From positions 124,001 to 188,000 of the forward strand of contig NZ_FNAU01000002.1 in assembly GCF_900102025.1 (NCBI RefSeq): a DNA stretch of 64,000 bases, in the 5' to 3' direction. The first letter of the stretch is position 1, and every line of letters begins with the position of its first letter. This document shows positions 46,361 through 55,024 of the stretch, piece by piece. The notes beneath the pieces are model-generated. The model saw only the letters and a list, made by a program, of their open reading frames with translations. It was not told where the DNA came from and made no database searches. The stretch is from Actinobaculum suis. GTDB lineage: Bacteria > Actinomycetota > Actinomycetes > Actinomycetales > Actinomycetaceae. Made by a program: the position numbers and the translations under genes.

Positions 46361-46378
46361 GCTCACGGGTACGAGAAA

Positions 46379-46398
46379 GGGGACCCGGTAGGGTCCCC
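46379..46398 (-). terminator. Hairpin downstream of DUF3073
   Basis: GGGGACCC and GGGTCCCC form a perfect stem with a 4-nt loop. On the minus strand TTTCTC follows. Confidence 0.7.
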
Positions 46399-46440
46399 AA
46401 AATAACGCCGGGAGCTTAGCGCTCCAGATCAGGTGCGGGA

Positions 46441-46689
46441 TTACCGGCTCTTCTGATCCTTCGAGTCGTCTTCGGCGTCCTCGTATTTATCCGCCCAAGG
46501 ATCATATTCCGCGTAGTCGTCGTAATACGCCGCGTACGGATCGCTATCCTCCTGGGTCTGCTCGGTATTCGAAGCCCCGCTCTGCTGACGTAACTCACGC
46601 TCGAGCGCCGCGTAATCGGTGTCTGGCGTGTAGTACTTGAGATTTCGGGCTACCTTACGCTGCTTAGCCTTCTGACGGCCGCGCCCCAT
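46441..46689 (-). CDS. DUF3073 family protein
   Basis: 82 residues. The start MGRGRQKAKQRKVARNLKYY and the body TDYAALERELR are the signature of actinobacterial DUF3073; the tail is very acidic (YDDYAEYDPWADKYEDAEDD). The basic head and acidic tail suggest a nucleic-acid-associated regulator, but no function is established. The ATG at 46689 follows AAGGGGG; the longer frame to 46824 is not supported. Confidence 0.9.
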   Translation of the reverse strand: MGRGRQKAKQRKVARNLKYYTPDTDYAALERELRQQSGASNTEQTQEDSDPYAAYYDDYAEYDPWADKYEDAEDDSKDQKSR

Positions 46690-46980
46690 TGGCTCGACCC
46701 CCTTCATCTCACTGGGGGCGAGAATCGCCCCGCGTTTACTCTTTCGTGACCTTATCCTAGCGTCCACTATCGGATCGGACCATAAATCATGACGTATATC
46801 TATGTGAGCCAAAGGTGAACGCAAATATCTACTTTACACTCGTAGCATTGCTAATGCGAAACCGACAGGCCAGCCTATCGCCGGCCCCGGTCAAGCCGCG
46901 GATGGGACGTAAACATGCCTCTCCCGCATCCGCGAGCTACCAGCCGCACGCATCGTTACCGCTACCGGTCTCGCCGCAAA

Positions 46981-47024
46981 GCTTTATCGGCGCCGGAGCA
47001 AAGCCTTATCGGCGCCGCAGCAAA
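46981..47024 (-). repeat. 22-bp duplication that contains the DUF3618 stop codon
   Basis: Units 46981-47002 and 47003-47024 share TTATCGGCGCCG and GCAAA and differ at two bases. On the minus strand each contains TAA; the right copy supplies the stop at 47006-47008. Confidence 0.93.
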
Positions 47025-47578
47025 GTTAGCGCGCCCAAAGCAGCTACGCCCAGGCCTGCAACCACGGCCAGCGCCGTCGGCTCCCCGCGCTTTACGTCGT
47101 TGGCAAGGCGCTCCGCTTCCGCTTGTAGCGGGTTCGGAGTGGCGGCATCTTCCGTGGTGAACTCGCCGGTTTCCCAATCAAAAGCGTAGGCCTTGGTTTC
47201 CCTATCGCCGCCCAAACCCAGATCACCAGCCAGTTCTTCGACCTTGCCGCGCAGTTCCGAAGTTTTTTCCTGGGCGGCCTGCCGCCAAGCGGTGGTTTTT
47301 TCCTTGGCGGCGTTGCTCAAATCGGCCGCCTTCTGCTTGGCAGCCTGGCTCAAATCTGCCGCCTTCGAAATGGTGGAAACTGCCAGCCCGCTTGCCTTGC
47401 CCCGCGCGTCGTTGGCGAACTGGGAAACGGAAGCTTGGGCGGCGCCTTTGGCTTGGCGCAAGTTTTCCCGCGGGTCTAGCCGGTTCACCAGTTCATTCAC
47501 GGTGTTTTCGAGCTCGACGCGGGTGCGTGCCAAATCCTGTTCGATCTCCTCCGGGGAACGATTGTCCTGCGTGCTCAC
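47006..47578 (-). CDS. DUF3618 domain protein
   Basis: 190 residues. The N-terminal SPEEIEQDLARTRVELENTVNELVNRLDPRENL is the DUF3618 domain. A helical stretch with AADLSQAAKQK-type repeats follows, then one C-terminal transmembrane helix (LAVVAGLGVAALGALTLL) and a RRR end. It is probably envelope-associated. Its GTG start overlaps the stop of the upstream holin-like gene in GTGA, so the two are translationally coupled. Confidence 0.87.
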   Translation of the reverse strand: MSTQDNRSPEEIEQDLARTRVELENTVNELVNRLDPRENLRQAKGAAQASVSQFANDARGKASGLAVSTISKAADLSQAAKQKAADLSNAAKEKTTAWRQAAQEKTSELRGKVEELAGDLGLGGDRETKAYAFDWETGEFTTEDAATPNPLQAEAERLANDVKRGEPTALAVVAGLGVAALGALTLLRRR

Positions 47579-48075
47579 TTGGAAATTCCCTTCTTGATAG
47601 CATCCACGTCCTTGGCAACTCCGCCCACGGGATTCGCCTTATACTTGCCTGATTTCTTGAACTTGACGAAGCCTATTGCCGCCAAAATCGCGACTATAAC
47701 GAGCAGAATACCTGCCGTAATGAAGAATCCGGCCCACCAATTATTGCCGCACAGTGCCGCGAAAAGCGCGGACAGCCCGAGGAGTACGAAAAGCAGCAGG
47801 TACAGTGCCAACACTCCGGCGCCGGCGAGCAGCACCCCCGCAATACCCAAGTTCTTGACCTTGTGCGTCAACGCTTTCTTCGTGTACGTCATTTCGTCGC
47901 GCACCAAGGAGGAAAGCTGCGCCGTCATCGCCGCTACAAGTTCTCCGATGGTGCGGCGTTGTTCGCCCGCAACTTCCTCGCGCGCTTGGGCGCTGCTGGT
48001 TGTGGTGTAGCGAATTCCCGCGCTGGATTCTTCCCCGGAAACGTTGTGCGCTCCGGTACTTTCTGTGTTACTCAC
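47575..48075 (-). CDS. Phage-holin-3-6-family (actinobacterial) membrane protein
   Basis: 166 residues. The soluble head contains TIGELVAAMTAQLSSLVRDEM, a signature of this family; two transmembrane helices follow (about 80-103 and 110-135) and a Lys-rich tail. Despite the family name, these proteins are chromosomal partners of DUF3618 and there is no prophage here. The GTG at 48075 follows GAGGGG. Function unknown. Confidence 0.82.
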   Translation of the reverse strand: MSNTESTGAHNVSGEESSAGIRYTTTSSAQAREEVAGEQRRTIGELVAAMTAQLSSLVRDEMTYTKKALTHKVKNLGIAGVLLAGAGVLALYLLLFVLLGLSALFAALCGNNWWAGFFITAGILLVIVAILAAIGFVKFKKSGKYKANPVGGVAKDVDAIKKGISK

Positions 48076-48260
48076 TTACTTTCCCCTCACTAGCCCAATA
48101 TGGCGCTAGTTAAAAATTCTAGGCTTTCCCGCGCTGAAACTCGACGTCCGGAGCTAAATCGCATCCGCCCCGAACTGCGCCCGAGCCGTTTTCCGCGCGG
48201 CTCGAAACTTCCCTCCTCAGCATATCTTCCACCGCCGGGTGTACAGCTGCCGTTCCGAGT

Positions 48261-48310
48261 TTTGTTCCTTTAGGAGGCCGGCGAGTTTGGTTTCTTTAGG
48301 AGGCCGATGG
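48261..48310. repeat. 25-bp direct repeat in the gap 48076-48416
   Basis: Units 48261-48285 and 48286-48310 share CTTTAGGAGGCCG. No gene is seen in this gap; it must hold the promoter of the holin-like/DUF3618 pair. Confidence 0.75.
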
Positions 48311-48416
48311 AAGGCCGGTGGGAGGCTAGCGGGGGCCGACGCCGAAGCACGCCGGCCAGAACCCTTCCTGGCGCCCAGATGGATTCCGGCCGGCGGCTGC
48401 CTAATAGCTAGATCTA

Positions 48417-50180
48417 CTAGTCACGGGCGCGGATGAACCACGCCGTGGTATCGGCAGGGATTTGCGCACTGGCAGCTTCGGCGAGCGGTTGCGAGCTGAG
48501 TACCAAGGTCCACTCTTCCCCGGGGAAGGGGATGGGTGTATCGAAAGCGGTGATGGCAAGCAGGTCTGGCCGGGCGGCCGCGGCTTGCCCGGCGCGGTTG
48601 CAGAAGGCAATGCCGGCCGGCGCGTACTGTTCCGAGCAGTCTGCCAGGCTGCCGCTTCCCAGTTCCCATTCTTTCCGCAAGGCAAGCAGGCGGCGGAAGA
48701 AAGGCAGGCCGGTAGCGGCGCTGGGCACGGCAGTAAGGCCGGCAACTTCCTGGGCGTCTACCGTGTAGCGTTCCCATTCGGCGGGTTGTGGAAGCCAGGT
48801 TTCCCCACTGGTGGAGAAACCGAAGCCGGGCTGGTCAGAGTTCCAGGGCAGAGGTACGCGGCAGCCATCGCGGCCGGCTTCTTCTCCACCGGTGCGGAAG
48901 AATGCCGGGTCTTCGCGCACTTCGGCCGGCAGGGCTGTATGTTCGGGAAGTTCGCGTTCTTCCCCCTGGTAGATGTAGTACGAACCGGGAAGCATGGCGG
49001 TGAGCAAATGCCAGGCGCGGGCGCGGCGGGCGCCAAGTTCCACATCCGGTTGCGGATCGGTGGCCGCAATCCCGTTGGGGCCCTTGCCGGTTTCGGCAAG
49101 CCCGAGCCGGGTAGTGGCCCGCACGGTGTCGTGATTGGAAAGTACCCACGTGGTAGGTGCGCCTACCGAATCTGCGGTGCGGAAGGATTCTTCCACCACG
49201 CGGCGCAGTTCTGCCGGGTCCCAACGAGCAGCCAAATAAATGAAATTGAAGGCCTGCTGCATTTCATCGTGGCGAATATACCGGGAAAGGCGCTCTTCAT
49301 CGCCCACCCAAGCTTCGGCTACGAGCATTCGGTCCCGCCCGTATTCATCGAGTACAGACCGCCATTCGCGGTAAATATCGTGCACGCCATCTTGATCGAA
49401 CATGGGCGGGTTGCCGGCGTCGCCACCGGCGTCGAAACTACTTTCTTCCCCCTCGACCATTCGCACCCGGGTTTCCCAATCGGGGAGGGCCGGGTCTTTT
49501 ACAAGCCCGTGGGCTACGTCTACCCGGAAACCATCGACGCCGCGATCGAGCCAGAACCGCAAAGTGTCGCGGAACTCGGCGTGAATAGCGGGGTGTTCCC
49601 AGTTGACGTCGGGCTGGCCGGGATCGAACAGGTGCAGGTAGAACTGTTCATCGTTTTCTGCCGGGGTGCCTTTCACCCACGGAATGTCTTTGACCTGGCT
49701 CCACGCCGGCCCGCCGAATACGGAAATCCAATCCGTGGGCGGTTCGGTACCGTCCGCGCCGCGGCCTTCGCGGAACCAGAACATTTCCCGTTCGGGCGAA
49801 CCCGGCCCGGCAGCAATCGCCTTGCGGAAAAGTTCGTGATCCCACGAGGTGTGGTTTGGAACGATATCCACAATTACTTTGAGGCCGTGCGAGTGGGCGG
49901 TATCGATCAAGTTTTGGGCGTCTTCCAACGTGCCAAAAAGCGGATCTACCTGGCGGTAATCGGAGACGTCATAACCGGCGTCGCGTTGCGGAGACTTATA
50001 AAAAGGCGAAAGCCAAATAGCGTCGACGCCGAGGCTAGCGATATAGGTAAGTTTGCTAGTAATTCCCGGTAGGTCGCCAATGGCGCCGCGAGAGGAGGCG
50101 AAGGAACGCGGATACACCTGGTAAACAACGGCGTCTTGCCACCATTGTGTACGCGGGCGCGCGGAATGAAGCTCTTGCAT
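48417..50180 (-). CDS. Alpha-glucosidase / oligo-1,6-glucosidase (GH13)
   Basis: A 587-residue cytoplasmic enzyme that splits glucose from short alpha-glucans. The barrel motifs are DIVPNHTS, GFRVDVAHG (nucleophile Asp), VAEAW (acid/base Glu) and LSNHDTVR. The N-terminal WWQDAVVYQVYPRSF is typical of the GH13 alpha-glucosidase group. No signal peptide. GGAGTAAA precedes the ATG. It lies next to a LacI regulator and divergent from malEFG, so maltodextrin is the likely substrate. Confidence 0.94.
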   Translation of the reverse strand: MQELHSARPRTQWWQDAVVYQVYPRSFASSRGAIGDLPGITSKLTYIASLGVDAIWLSPFYKSPQRDAGYDVSDYRQVDPLFGTLEDAQNLIDTAHSHGLKVIVDIVPNHTSWDHELFRKAIAAGPGSPEREMFWFREGRGADGTEPPTDWISVFGGPAWSQVKDIPWVKGTPAENDEQFYLHLFDPGQPDVNWEHPAIHAEFRDTLRFWLDRGVDGFRVDVAHGLVKDPALPDWETRVRMVEGEESSFDAGGDAGNPPMFDQDGVHDIYREWRSVLDEYGRDRMLVAEAWVGDEERLSRYIRHDEMQQAFNFIYLAARWDPAELRRVVEESFRTADSVGAPTTWVLSNHDTVRATTRLGLAETGKGPNGIAATDPQPDVELGARRARAWHLLTAMLPGSYYIYQGEERELPEHTALPAEVREDPAFFRTGGEEAGRDGCRVPLPWNSDQPGFGFSTSGETWLPQPAEWERYTVDAQEVAGLTAVPSAATGLPFFRRLLALRKEWELGSGSLADCSEQYAPAGIAFCNRAGQAAAARPDLLAITAFDTPIPFPGEEWTLVLSSQPLAEAASAQIPADTTAWFIRARD

Positions 50181-50342
50181 TTTACTCCTTTGTGAATGAG
50201 AAGCTTTCTGATTCTGAGATGAGGATCCTTCTCAGAGTGCGGAAGCGAATGCCGGCCCTGACCACGCCGCCAGTTCAACTTTGCCTCCCTCAGATTACCA
50301 ATTTCAGATCAAGGTGCGGAACTGCGCTATCACGGCAGGCTA

Positions 50343-50382
50343 GGGCCCGTCCATGCCCGGCCGCGCCCGTCCGTGCCCGGCC
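50343..50382 (-). repeat. 20-bp duplication just past the LacI stop
   Basis: GCCCGTCC(A/G)TGCCCGGCC lies within both 50343-50362 and 50363-50382, 6 bp from the LacI stop at 50389. Confidence 0.85.
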
Positions 50383-50388
50383 ATGCTC

Positions 50389-51399
50389 CTAAATGCTGGT
50401 GCAGGGCGCGGTGGAGCCGCGCACGATCAGTTCGGCGTTGAATTGCATGGGGTTGGGGTCTACTTCTTTGCCGCTGATTTCGGCTACCAGGGTGTTTACG
50501 GCGTAGCGGGCGATGGAACGCACGGGTTGGCGCAGCGTGGTGAGCGGGGGATTGGTGAGGGCCATGAGCCGCGAATCGTCGAAGCCGACCACGGAAAGAT
50601 CTTCCGGTACGGAAAGGCCGGCCGTGCGGGCCGCGTGGGCCGCGCCCAAAGCCATCAAATCCGAACCGCACAGCATGGCCGTATAGCCGCGCTCCAACAA
50701 AGAATTCGCCGCCGAAATCCCGCCTTCGAAAGTAAAGAAAGTATTGATTACGCGGGGAGTGGCTTGCGGGGCAAACTTTGCCATTGCCTTCCGGTAACCC
50801 TGTTCTTTGCGCCGGGAGGGAATGAAGCGTGCTGGGCCCATTACCAGCCCGATCTTGGTGTGGCCCAAGCCGGAAAGATATTCGACGGCTTGGAACATTG
50901 CATCGGCGTCGTTCGTAGAAACATCGGGCGCATTAATGTGCGGGTTGGCGCCATTGATCGTGACGAACGGAGTATCCCCGCGCAAACGCTCATAGCGGCC
51001 AGGATCGGCTTCCATATCCGCATGCAAACCGGAAACGAAAATGATCCCGGAAACTTTTTGCCGCCGCAAAATCGCCACGTATTCATCTTCCGTGGTCCCG
51101 CCCGCATATTGTGTACACAGCACCGGCACGAAACCTTCCCCAATCATGGCCGCCTCAATTTCTTGGGCGAGGGCGGGGAAAATCGGGTTGGTAAGTTCCG
51201 GAACTAGCAGGCCAATGAGCCCGCGTGTGGTGCGGGTCAAACTTTCGGGCCGTTCGTAGCCGAGCAGGTCGATCGCGGTAAGTACGCGCGCCTCAGTTTC
51301 CGGCGAAACCGGGCCGGAATCGTTGAGGACGCGGGAAACTGTAGCGATGGAAACATTGGCCTGCGCGGCAATGTCCACCAATCTGATCTTTTTTCTCAT
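50389..51399 (-). CDS. LacI-family regulator of the maltodextrin locus
   Basis: 336 residues. The helix-turn-helix IRLVDIAAQANVSIATVSRVLN (6-27) is followed by the hinge and a sugar-binding domain with LIGLLVPELTNPIFPALAQEIE and the C-terminal FDDSRLMALTNPPLTTLRQP. It lies between the alpha-glucosidase and malEFG, so it very probably represses both and responds to maltose or a maltodextrin product. The Shine-Dalgarno is weak (AAAGG). Confidence 0.92.
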   Translation of the reverse strand: MRKKIRLVDIAAQANVSIATVSRVLNDSGPVSPETEARVLTAIDLLGYERPESLTRTTRGLIGLLVPELTNPIFPALAQEIEAAMIGEGFVPVLCTQYAGGTTEDEYVAILRRQKVSGIIFVSGLHADMEADPGRYERLRGDTPFVTINGANPHINAPDVSTNDADAMFQAVEYLSGLGHTKIGLVMGPARFIPSRRKEQGYRKAMAKFAPQATPRVINTFFTFEGGISAANSLLERGYTAMLCGSDLMALGAAHAARTAGLSVPEDLSVVGFDDSRLMALTNPPLTTLRQPVRSIARYAVNTLVAEISGKEVDPNPMQFNAELIVRGSTAPCTSI

Positions 51400-51485
51400 C
51401 TAGTTCGTCTTTACCTTTTGACTCCGGATACTTAACTCCGGATACGCCTGCGGTACGTGTTTCTGGGGTGCCGAAAAATCGCGTT

Positions 51486-51589
51486 GCGGATTTTCCGTAC
51501 CCGCGGATTTGCCGTGACTGCGGATTTTCCGTGCTGGCGGGATTCTCCGTGCCGGCGGATTTTCCGAACCTGCGGGATTTCGTGTTGCC
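51486..51589. repeat. 17-18 bp tandem repeat between lacI and malE
   Basis: Six units start at 51486, 51503, 51520, 51537, 51554 and 51572, with consensus GCGGATTTTCCGTGCT. They lie in a 650-bp gap (51400-52050) that holds no gene but must contain the divergent promoters. Confidence 0.88.
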
Positions 51590-51905
51590 GGAACTGCGTG
51601 TGCGCAACACTGGCAGTGCCGCGCGGCGCGGTAGCCACACTGGTACCGTCTTCTGTAAAGTTTATGAAAAAGAGGCGGCTTTGCAAGTGGTGTCCATAAT
51701 TTTCGACGCCGAAAAAGCAAGGTCACGGCGAAAATTCCGCCGAAAGAACCGGGAAGTGTTACTGAAAACTAGCTGGCCCGCGCCCGGCTCGCCACTTAGG
51801 GCATATGCACTCCGCGCCCAGCCTGCGCCAGTCCATGCCAGCCCGCGCCCAGCCCACATTGGCCCGCGCGTTTGGACAAAGGGCCCGCGCCTACTTCACA
51901 GGCAA

Positions 51906-51989
51906 AATGTAACGCTTCCATAACAATCGTGAAACGCCGCTGAAAAAAGCTGAAAATCGCTTGTAAAATTTTGGGGAGGGATCTAGTCT
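51906..51989 (+). promoter_or_regulatory. Candidate malE promoter and LacI-type operator
   Basis: ATGTAACGCTTCCAT (51907-51921) is one base short of the LacI/CcpA-type consensus TGWAARCGYTWNCW. TTGTAA (51961-51966) and TAGTCT (51984-51989), 17 bp apart, could be -35 and -10. The operator lies upstream of this promoter. Confidence 0.35.
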
Positions 51990-52050
51990 CACTCTTAGCA
52001 AGTACCGTAAAGAGGCGGTGCGATGCGTGCGCGATTCGAGGAGGAAAACC

Positions 52051-53298
52051 ATGCGCAAGAGCATTTTCGTGGCGGCTGCCAGCGCAGTGGCACTCATGCT
52101 GAGTGCTTGCGGAGGCGGTTCTAGCACTAATTCCACGGCGAAAACTAGCGAAGCACCAGCGGCCAGCCAGTCCGCTGCATCTACCGGCGTCACCCTTACG
52201 GTGTGGTCGGATTCGAACCGCGAAGCGGCTCTCAAGGATGCCGCGGCTAAGTTTGAGGCACAAACCGGTAACCACGTAGATGTTGTGGTCCGCGAATTTG
52301 GCGATATTCGTGCCGATTTCTCCACCCAAGTTTCCAACGGGGAAGGCCCGGATATTACGGTAGGTGCCAATGATTGGCTGGGTGAATTTGCGGCCAATGG
52401 TTTGGTTTCCCCGATCGAACTGGGCGATAAGCAAGACCAGTTCGATGCCACCGCCGTCAAGGCTTTCACCTACAACGGCCAAACCTACGGCGTGCCCTAC
52501 GCCATCGAAAACGTAGCGATCATCCGCAACAAGGCACTAGCCGATTCCACGCCGGAAAAGTTTGAAGACATGATCGCCAAGGGCAAGGCGGCCGGCACCA
52601 AGTACCCCTTCGTTGTACAGACCACCGATAAGGGCGATCCTTACACCTATTACGCCCTGCAGGCTTCCTTCGGTTCTTCGGTGTTTGCCACCGGGGACAA
52701 GGGCGAACTCACCAGCGATCTGACCCTGGGCGATGCCAAGGGCGAAGCTTTTGCGAAGTGGCTCGGCGAACAGGGCAAGGCCGGCGTGTTTGAAACGGCC
52801 ATGACGTACGACGTCGCCGTGGATGCTTTCAAGACGGGGCAAGCTCCCTACATCCTGGGTGGCCCGTGGATGGTCAAGGACTTCAAGGATGCCGGAATTG
52901 ATATTTCGGTAGACCCGGTACCTTCGGCCGGCGGCGAGAAGGCCGTACCGTTCGTGGGTGTGCAGGGCTTCTACGTTTCTTCGGCTTCGAAGAACCAGAT
53001 CGTGGCAAACCAGTTCCTCACCGAATACATGGCCACCGAAGAAGCCCAGCTCGCTATTTACAAGGCGGGCGACCGCTTGCCGGCACTCACCTCGGCGGCG
53101 AAGAAGGCCGCGGAAGATCCGGCCACCGCTGGTTTCGCGAAGGCCGCGGAAGGCGCCCAGTTCATGCCGAACATTCCGGCGATGAACTCGGTGTGGACGC
53201 CGTGGGGCGTGGCGGAAGCCAAGATTATTGACGGTGCTGATCCGGTTTCTACCTGGCAGTCCATGGTCTCCGAAGTCCAAGCCTCCATCGCTAAGTAG
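52051..53298 (+). CDS. malE: Maltodextrin ABC transporter, substrate-binding lipoprotein
   Basis: 415 residues. The signal ends in the lipobox LSAC with Cys20, which anchors it to the membrane. The mature part is a MalE-type binding protein (VWSDSNREAALKDAAAKFEAQTG, WLGEFAANGLVSPI, GVPYAIENVAIIRNK, GGPWMVKDFKDAGI). It captures maltose or maltodextrins for MalFG. AGGAGGAAAACC precedes the ATG. A hairpin follows before malF, which may keep malE in excess. Confidence 0.94.
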   Translation: MRKSIFVAAASAVALMLSACGGGSSTNSTAKTSEAPAASQSAASTGVTLTVWSDSNREAALKDAAAKFEAQTGNHVDVVVREFGDIRADFSTQVSNGEGPDITVGANDWLGEFAANGLVSPIELGDKQDQFDATAVKAFTYNGQTYGVPYAIENVAIIRNKALADSTPEKFEDMIAKGKAAGTKYPFVVQTTDKGDPYTYYALQASFGSSVFATGDKGELTSDLTLGDAKGEAFAKWLGEQGKAGVFETAMTYDVAVDAFKTGQAPYILGGPWMVKDFKDAGIDISVDPVPSAGGEKAVPFVGVQGFYVSSASKNQIVANQFLTEYMATEEAQLAIYKAGDRLPALTSAAKKAAEDPATAGFAKAAEGAQFMPNIPAMNSVWTPWGVAEAKIIDGADPVSTWQSMVSEVQASIAK

Positions 53299-53322
53299 TA
53301 GCTAGCGCGATGGCACACCATC

Positions 53323-53358
53323 AGGGGCGCGGCGCGGCCTAGGCTGAGCCGCGCCCCT
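53323..53358 (+). terminator. Intra-operon hairpin between malE and malF
   Basis: AGGGGCGCGGC (53323-53333) pairs with GCCGCGCCCCT (53348-53358) across 14 nt. No U-run follows. Such hairpins often stabilise or partly terminate the upstream message. Confidence 0.6.
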
Positions 53359-53394
53359 GGCGCTAGTGGCGCTAGTGACGCTAGATACGGCTAG
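53359..53394 (+). repeat. 9-bp GGCGCTAGT-type repeats before malF
   Basis: Four degenerate 9-bp units run from the hairpin to just before the malF ribosome-binding region. Confidence 0.7.
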
Positions 53395-53410
53395 AAAGTG
53401 GAACGGAACT

Positions 53411-55024
53411 ATGCAGCAAACCAAGCAACCGGCCCGAAAAAAGCGGCCCGCGGAACGGAAGGCCCTGAAAATTCAGGCGCCGGAAGCTCGTAATTGGTCG
53501 GCGGGCTTCGTAGTGAAACTGGTGCTCGTGGGGCTGGTAGACGCCCTGGGCATCTACGTGTTGACGCAAACGTTCACGGCCCGTTCGTGGACGCTCTTTG
53601 CCATCGTGGCGGTCCTGCTCATCGCCATAAATTACATTTATTTCTCTCGGCGTACCCTCGCTTCTAAATACCTAATTCCAGGGCTCGTTTTCCTGCTTAT
53701 CTTCCAAGTGTTCGTGATCCTATATACCGGTTATATTGCGTTCACGAACTACGGGGATCGGCATATGCTCACCAAGGAAGCGGCCACGAATTCCCAGCTG
53801 GTGCGCTCTTCGCAGCGCGTTCCCGATTCTCCGCAATACCCGCTCAAAGTGGTGGAACAATCCGGAGACTTAGGTTTTGCCGTACTCGAAGACGGCAAAG
53901 TGCTGGCAGGTACGGAAACCAAACCGCTCGAAGAAATAAAAGGCGCGCAGGTAAACGGCCAGCAGATTACGGAAGTGCCGGGTTACCAGGTACTTACCCC
54001 GCAAGATATTAGCGCCCGGCAAGCCGAAATCATGGCTTTGCGGGTGCCGATTTCGGAAGATATAAACGAGGGCGCGATCGGCACCCAGAATGCTTCCACC
54101 GGTTTCGTCTTCCGCTCCACCATGAGCTACGACCCGGCTACGGAAACCATTACCGACCACGCTTCCGGGAAAACCTATAAGGCCGACGATTCGGTTGGTT
54201 TCTATGTTTCCGAAGACGGCCAAACCCTCGATACCGGGTGGCGCGTAACCGTAGGGTTCGATAACTTCAAGGATGCCTTTGGCGATGCCCGCTATGCCAC
54301 GCCCTTCCTGCGGGTGTTGGTGTGGACATTCGCTTTCGCTTTCCTTTCGGTAGCCACCACCTTCCTGCTGGGCATGTTCTTAGCGATCGTGCTCAATAAG
54401 GAAGGGATGCGCGGGCGCAAGGTGTACCGCACCTTGATGCTTTTGCCTTACGCTTTCCCCTCGTTCATGACGGCTTTCCTCTTCGCCGGCATGTTCAACT
54501 CGAAATACGGGTTCTTCAACGAGGTACTGTTTGGCGGCGCAGAAATCCCGTGGCTTACCGATCCGTGGCTGGCACGCGTGTGCGTGATCGCGGTGAACTT
54601 GTGGATGGGCTTCCCCTACATGTTCCTGATCTGCACGGGTGCTTTGCAGTCGATCCCCGCGGATTTGAACGAAGCGGCAGAAATCGATGGGGCTACCGGC
54701 CTGCAAAGGTGGCGTTACGTTACCTTGCCGCAGCTCATGATCCAAGTAACGCCCCTGCTGATCTCTTCCTTCGCCTTCAACTTCAATAACTTCAACCTGA
54801 TCTACATGTTGACCAATGGCGGCCCGCGTTTCGACGACGCCCAGGTGCCAGTTGGCGCAACCGACATCCTCATTTCGATGGTGTACCAGATATCCGGCAT
54901 GTCCGGCGAAGCTACCCGTAATTACGGTTTGGCTTCGGCGATGTCGCTCCTCATCTTCGTGATCGTAGGAACGATTTCGCTCATCAGTTTCAAGAAGTCG
55001 AATTCTATGAAGGGGGCGGAGTAA
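53411..55024 (+). CDS. malF: Maltodextrin ABC transporter permease MalF
   Basis: 537 residues. After a basic Lys/Arg head there are about eight transmembrane helices, with a large external loop between the third and fourth (about 120-270), as in MalF. The EAA loop is LNEAAEIDGATGLQRWRYVTLPQL, which contacts the ATPase. ATG 53411 is preferred over the in-frame start at 53366, giving a normal basic N-terminus. No ATPase gene is in the locus, so a shared MsmK/MalK-type ATPase must be elsewhere. Confidence 0.94.
   Translation: MQQTKQPARKKRPAERKALKIQAPEARNWSAGFVVKLVLVGLVDALGIYVLTQTFTARSWTLFAIVAVLLIAINYIYFSRRTLASKYLIPGLVFLLIFQVFVILYTGYIAFTNYGDRHMLTKEAATNSQLVRSSQRVPDSPQYPLKVVEQSGDLGFAVLEDGKVLAGTETKPLEEIKGAQVNGQQITEVPGYQVLTPQDISARQAEIMALRVPISEDINEGAIGTQNASTGFVFRSTMSYDPATETITDHASGKTYKADDSVGFYVSEDGQTLDTGWRVTVGFDNFKDAFGDARYATPFLRVLVWTFAFAFLSVATTFLLGMFLAIVLNKEGMRGRKVYRTLMLLPYAFPSFMTAFLFAGMFNSKYGFFNEVLFGGAEIPWLTDPWLARVCVIAVNLWMGFPYMFLICTGALQSIPADLNEAAEIDGATGLQRWRYVTLPQLMIQVTPLLISSFAFNFNNFNLIYMLTNGGPRFDDAQVPVGATDILISMVYQISGMSGEATRNYGLASAMSLLIFVIVGTISLISFKKSNSMKGAE

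Noticed and set aside
47575-48075. Prophage, suggested by the holin family name
   Set aside because: No other phage gene, integrase or att site is near; this family is chromosomal and paired with DUF3618.
48462-50072. A 536-codon open frame on the plus strand
   Set aside because: Antisense to the GH13 glucosidase, which has all catalytic motifs. No recognisable domain in the shadow frame.
51486-51589. CRISPR-like array of short repeats
   Set aside because: Units are directly adjacent with no unique spacers, and no cas genes are present. The same holds for the arrays at 20791, 21231 and 42510.
51468-51923. A 151-codon frame upstream of malE
   Set aside because: It is read through the 17-bp repeats and the promoter region, with no start signal or domain.
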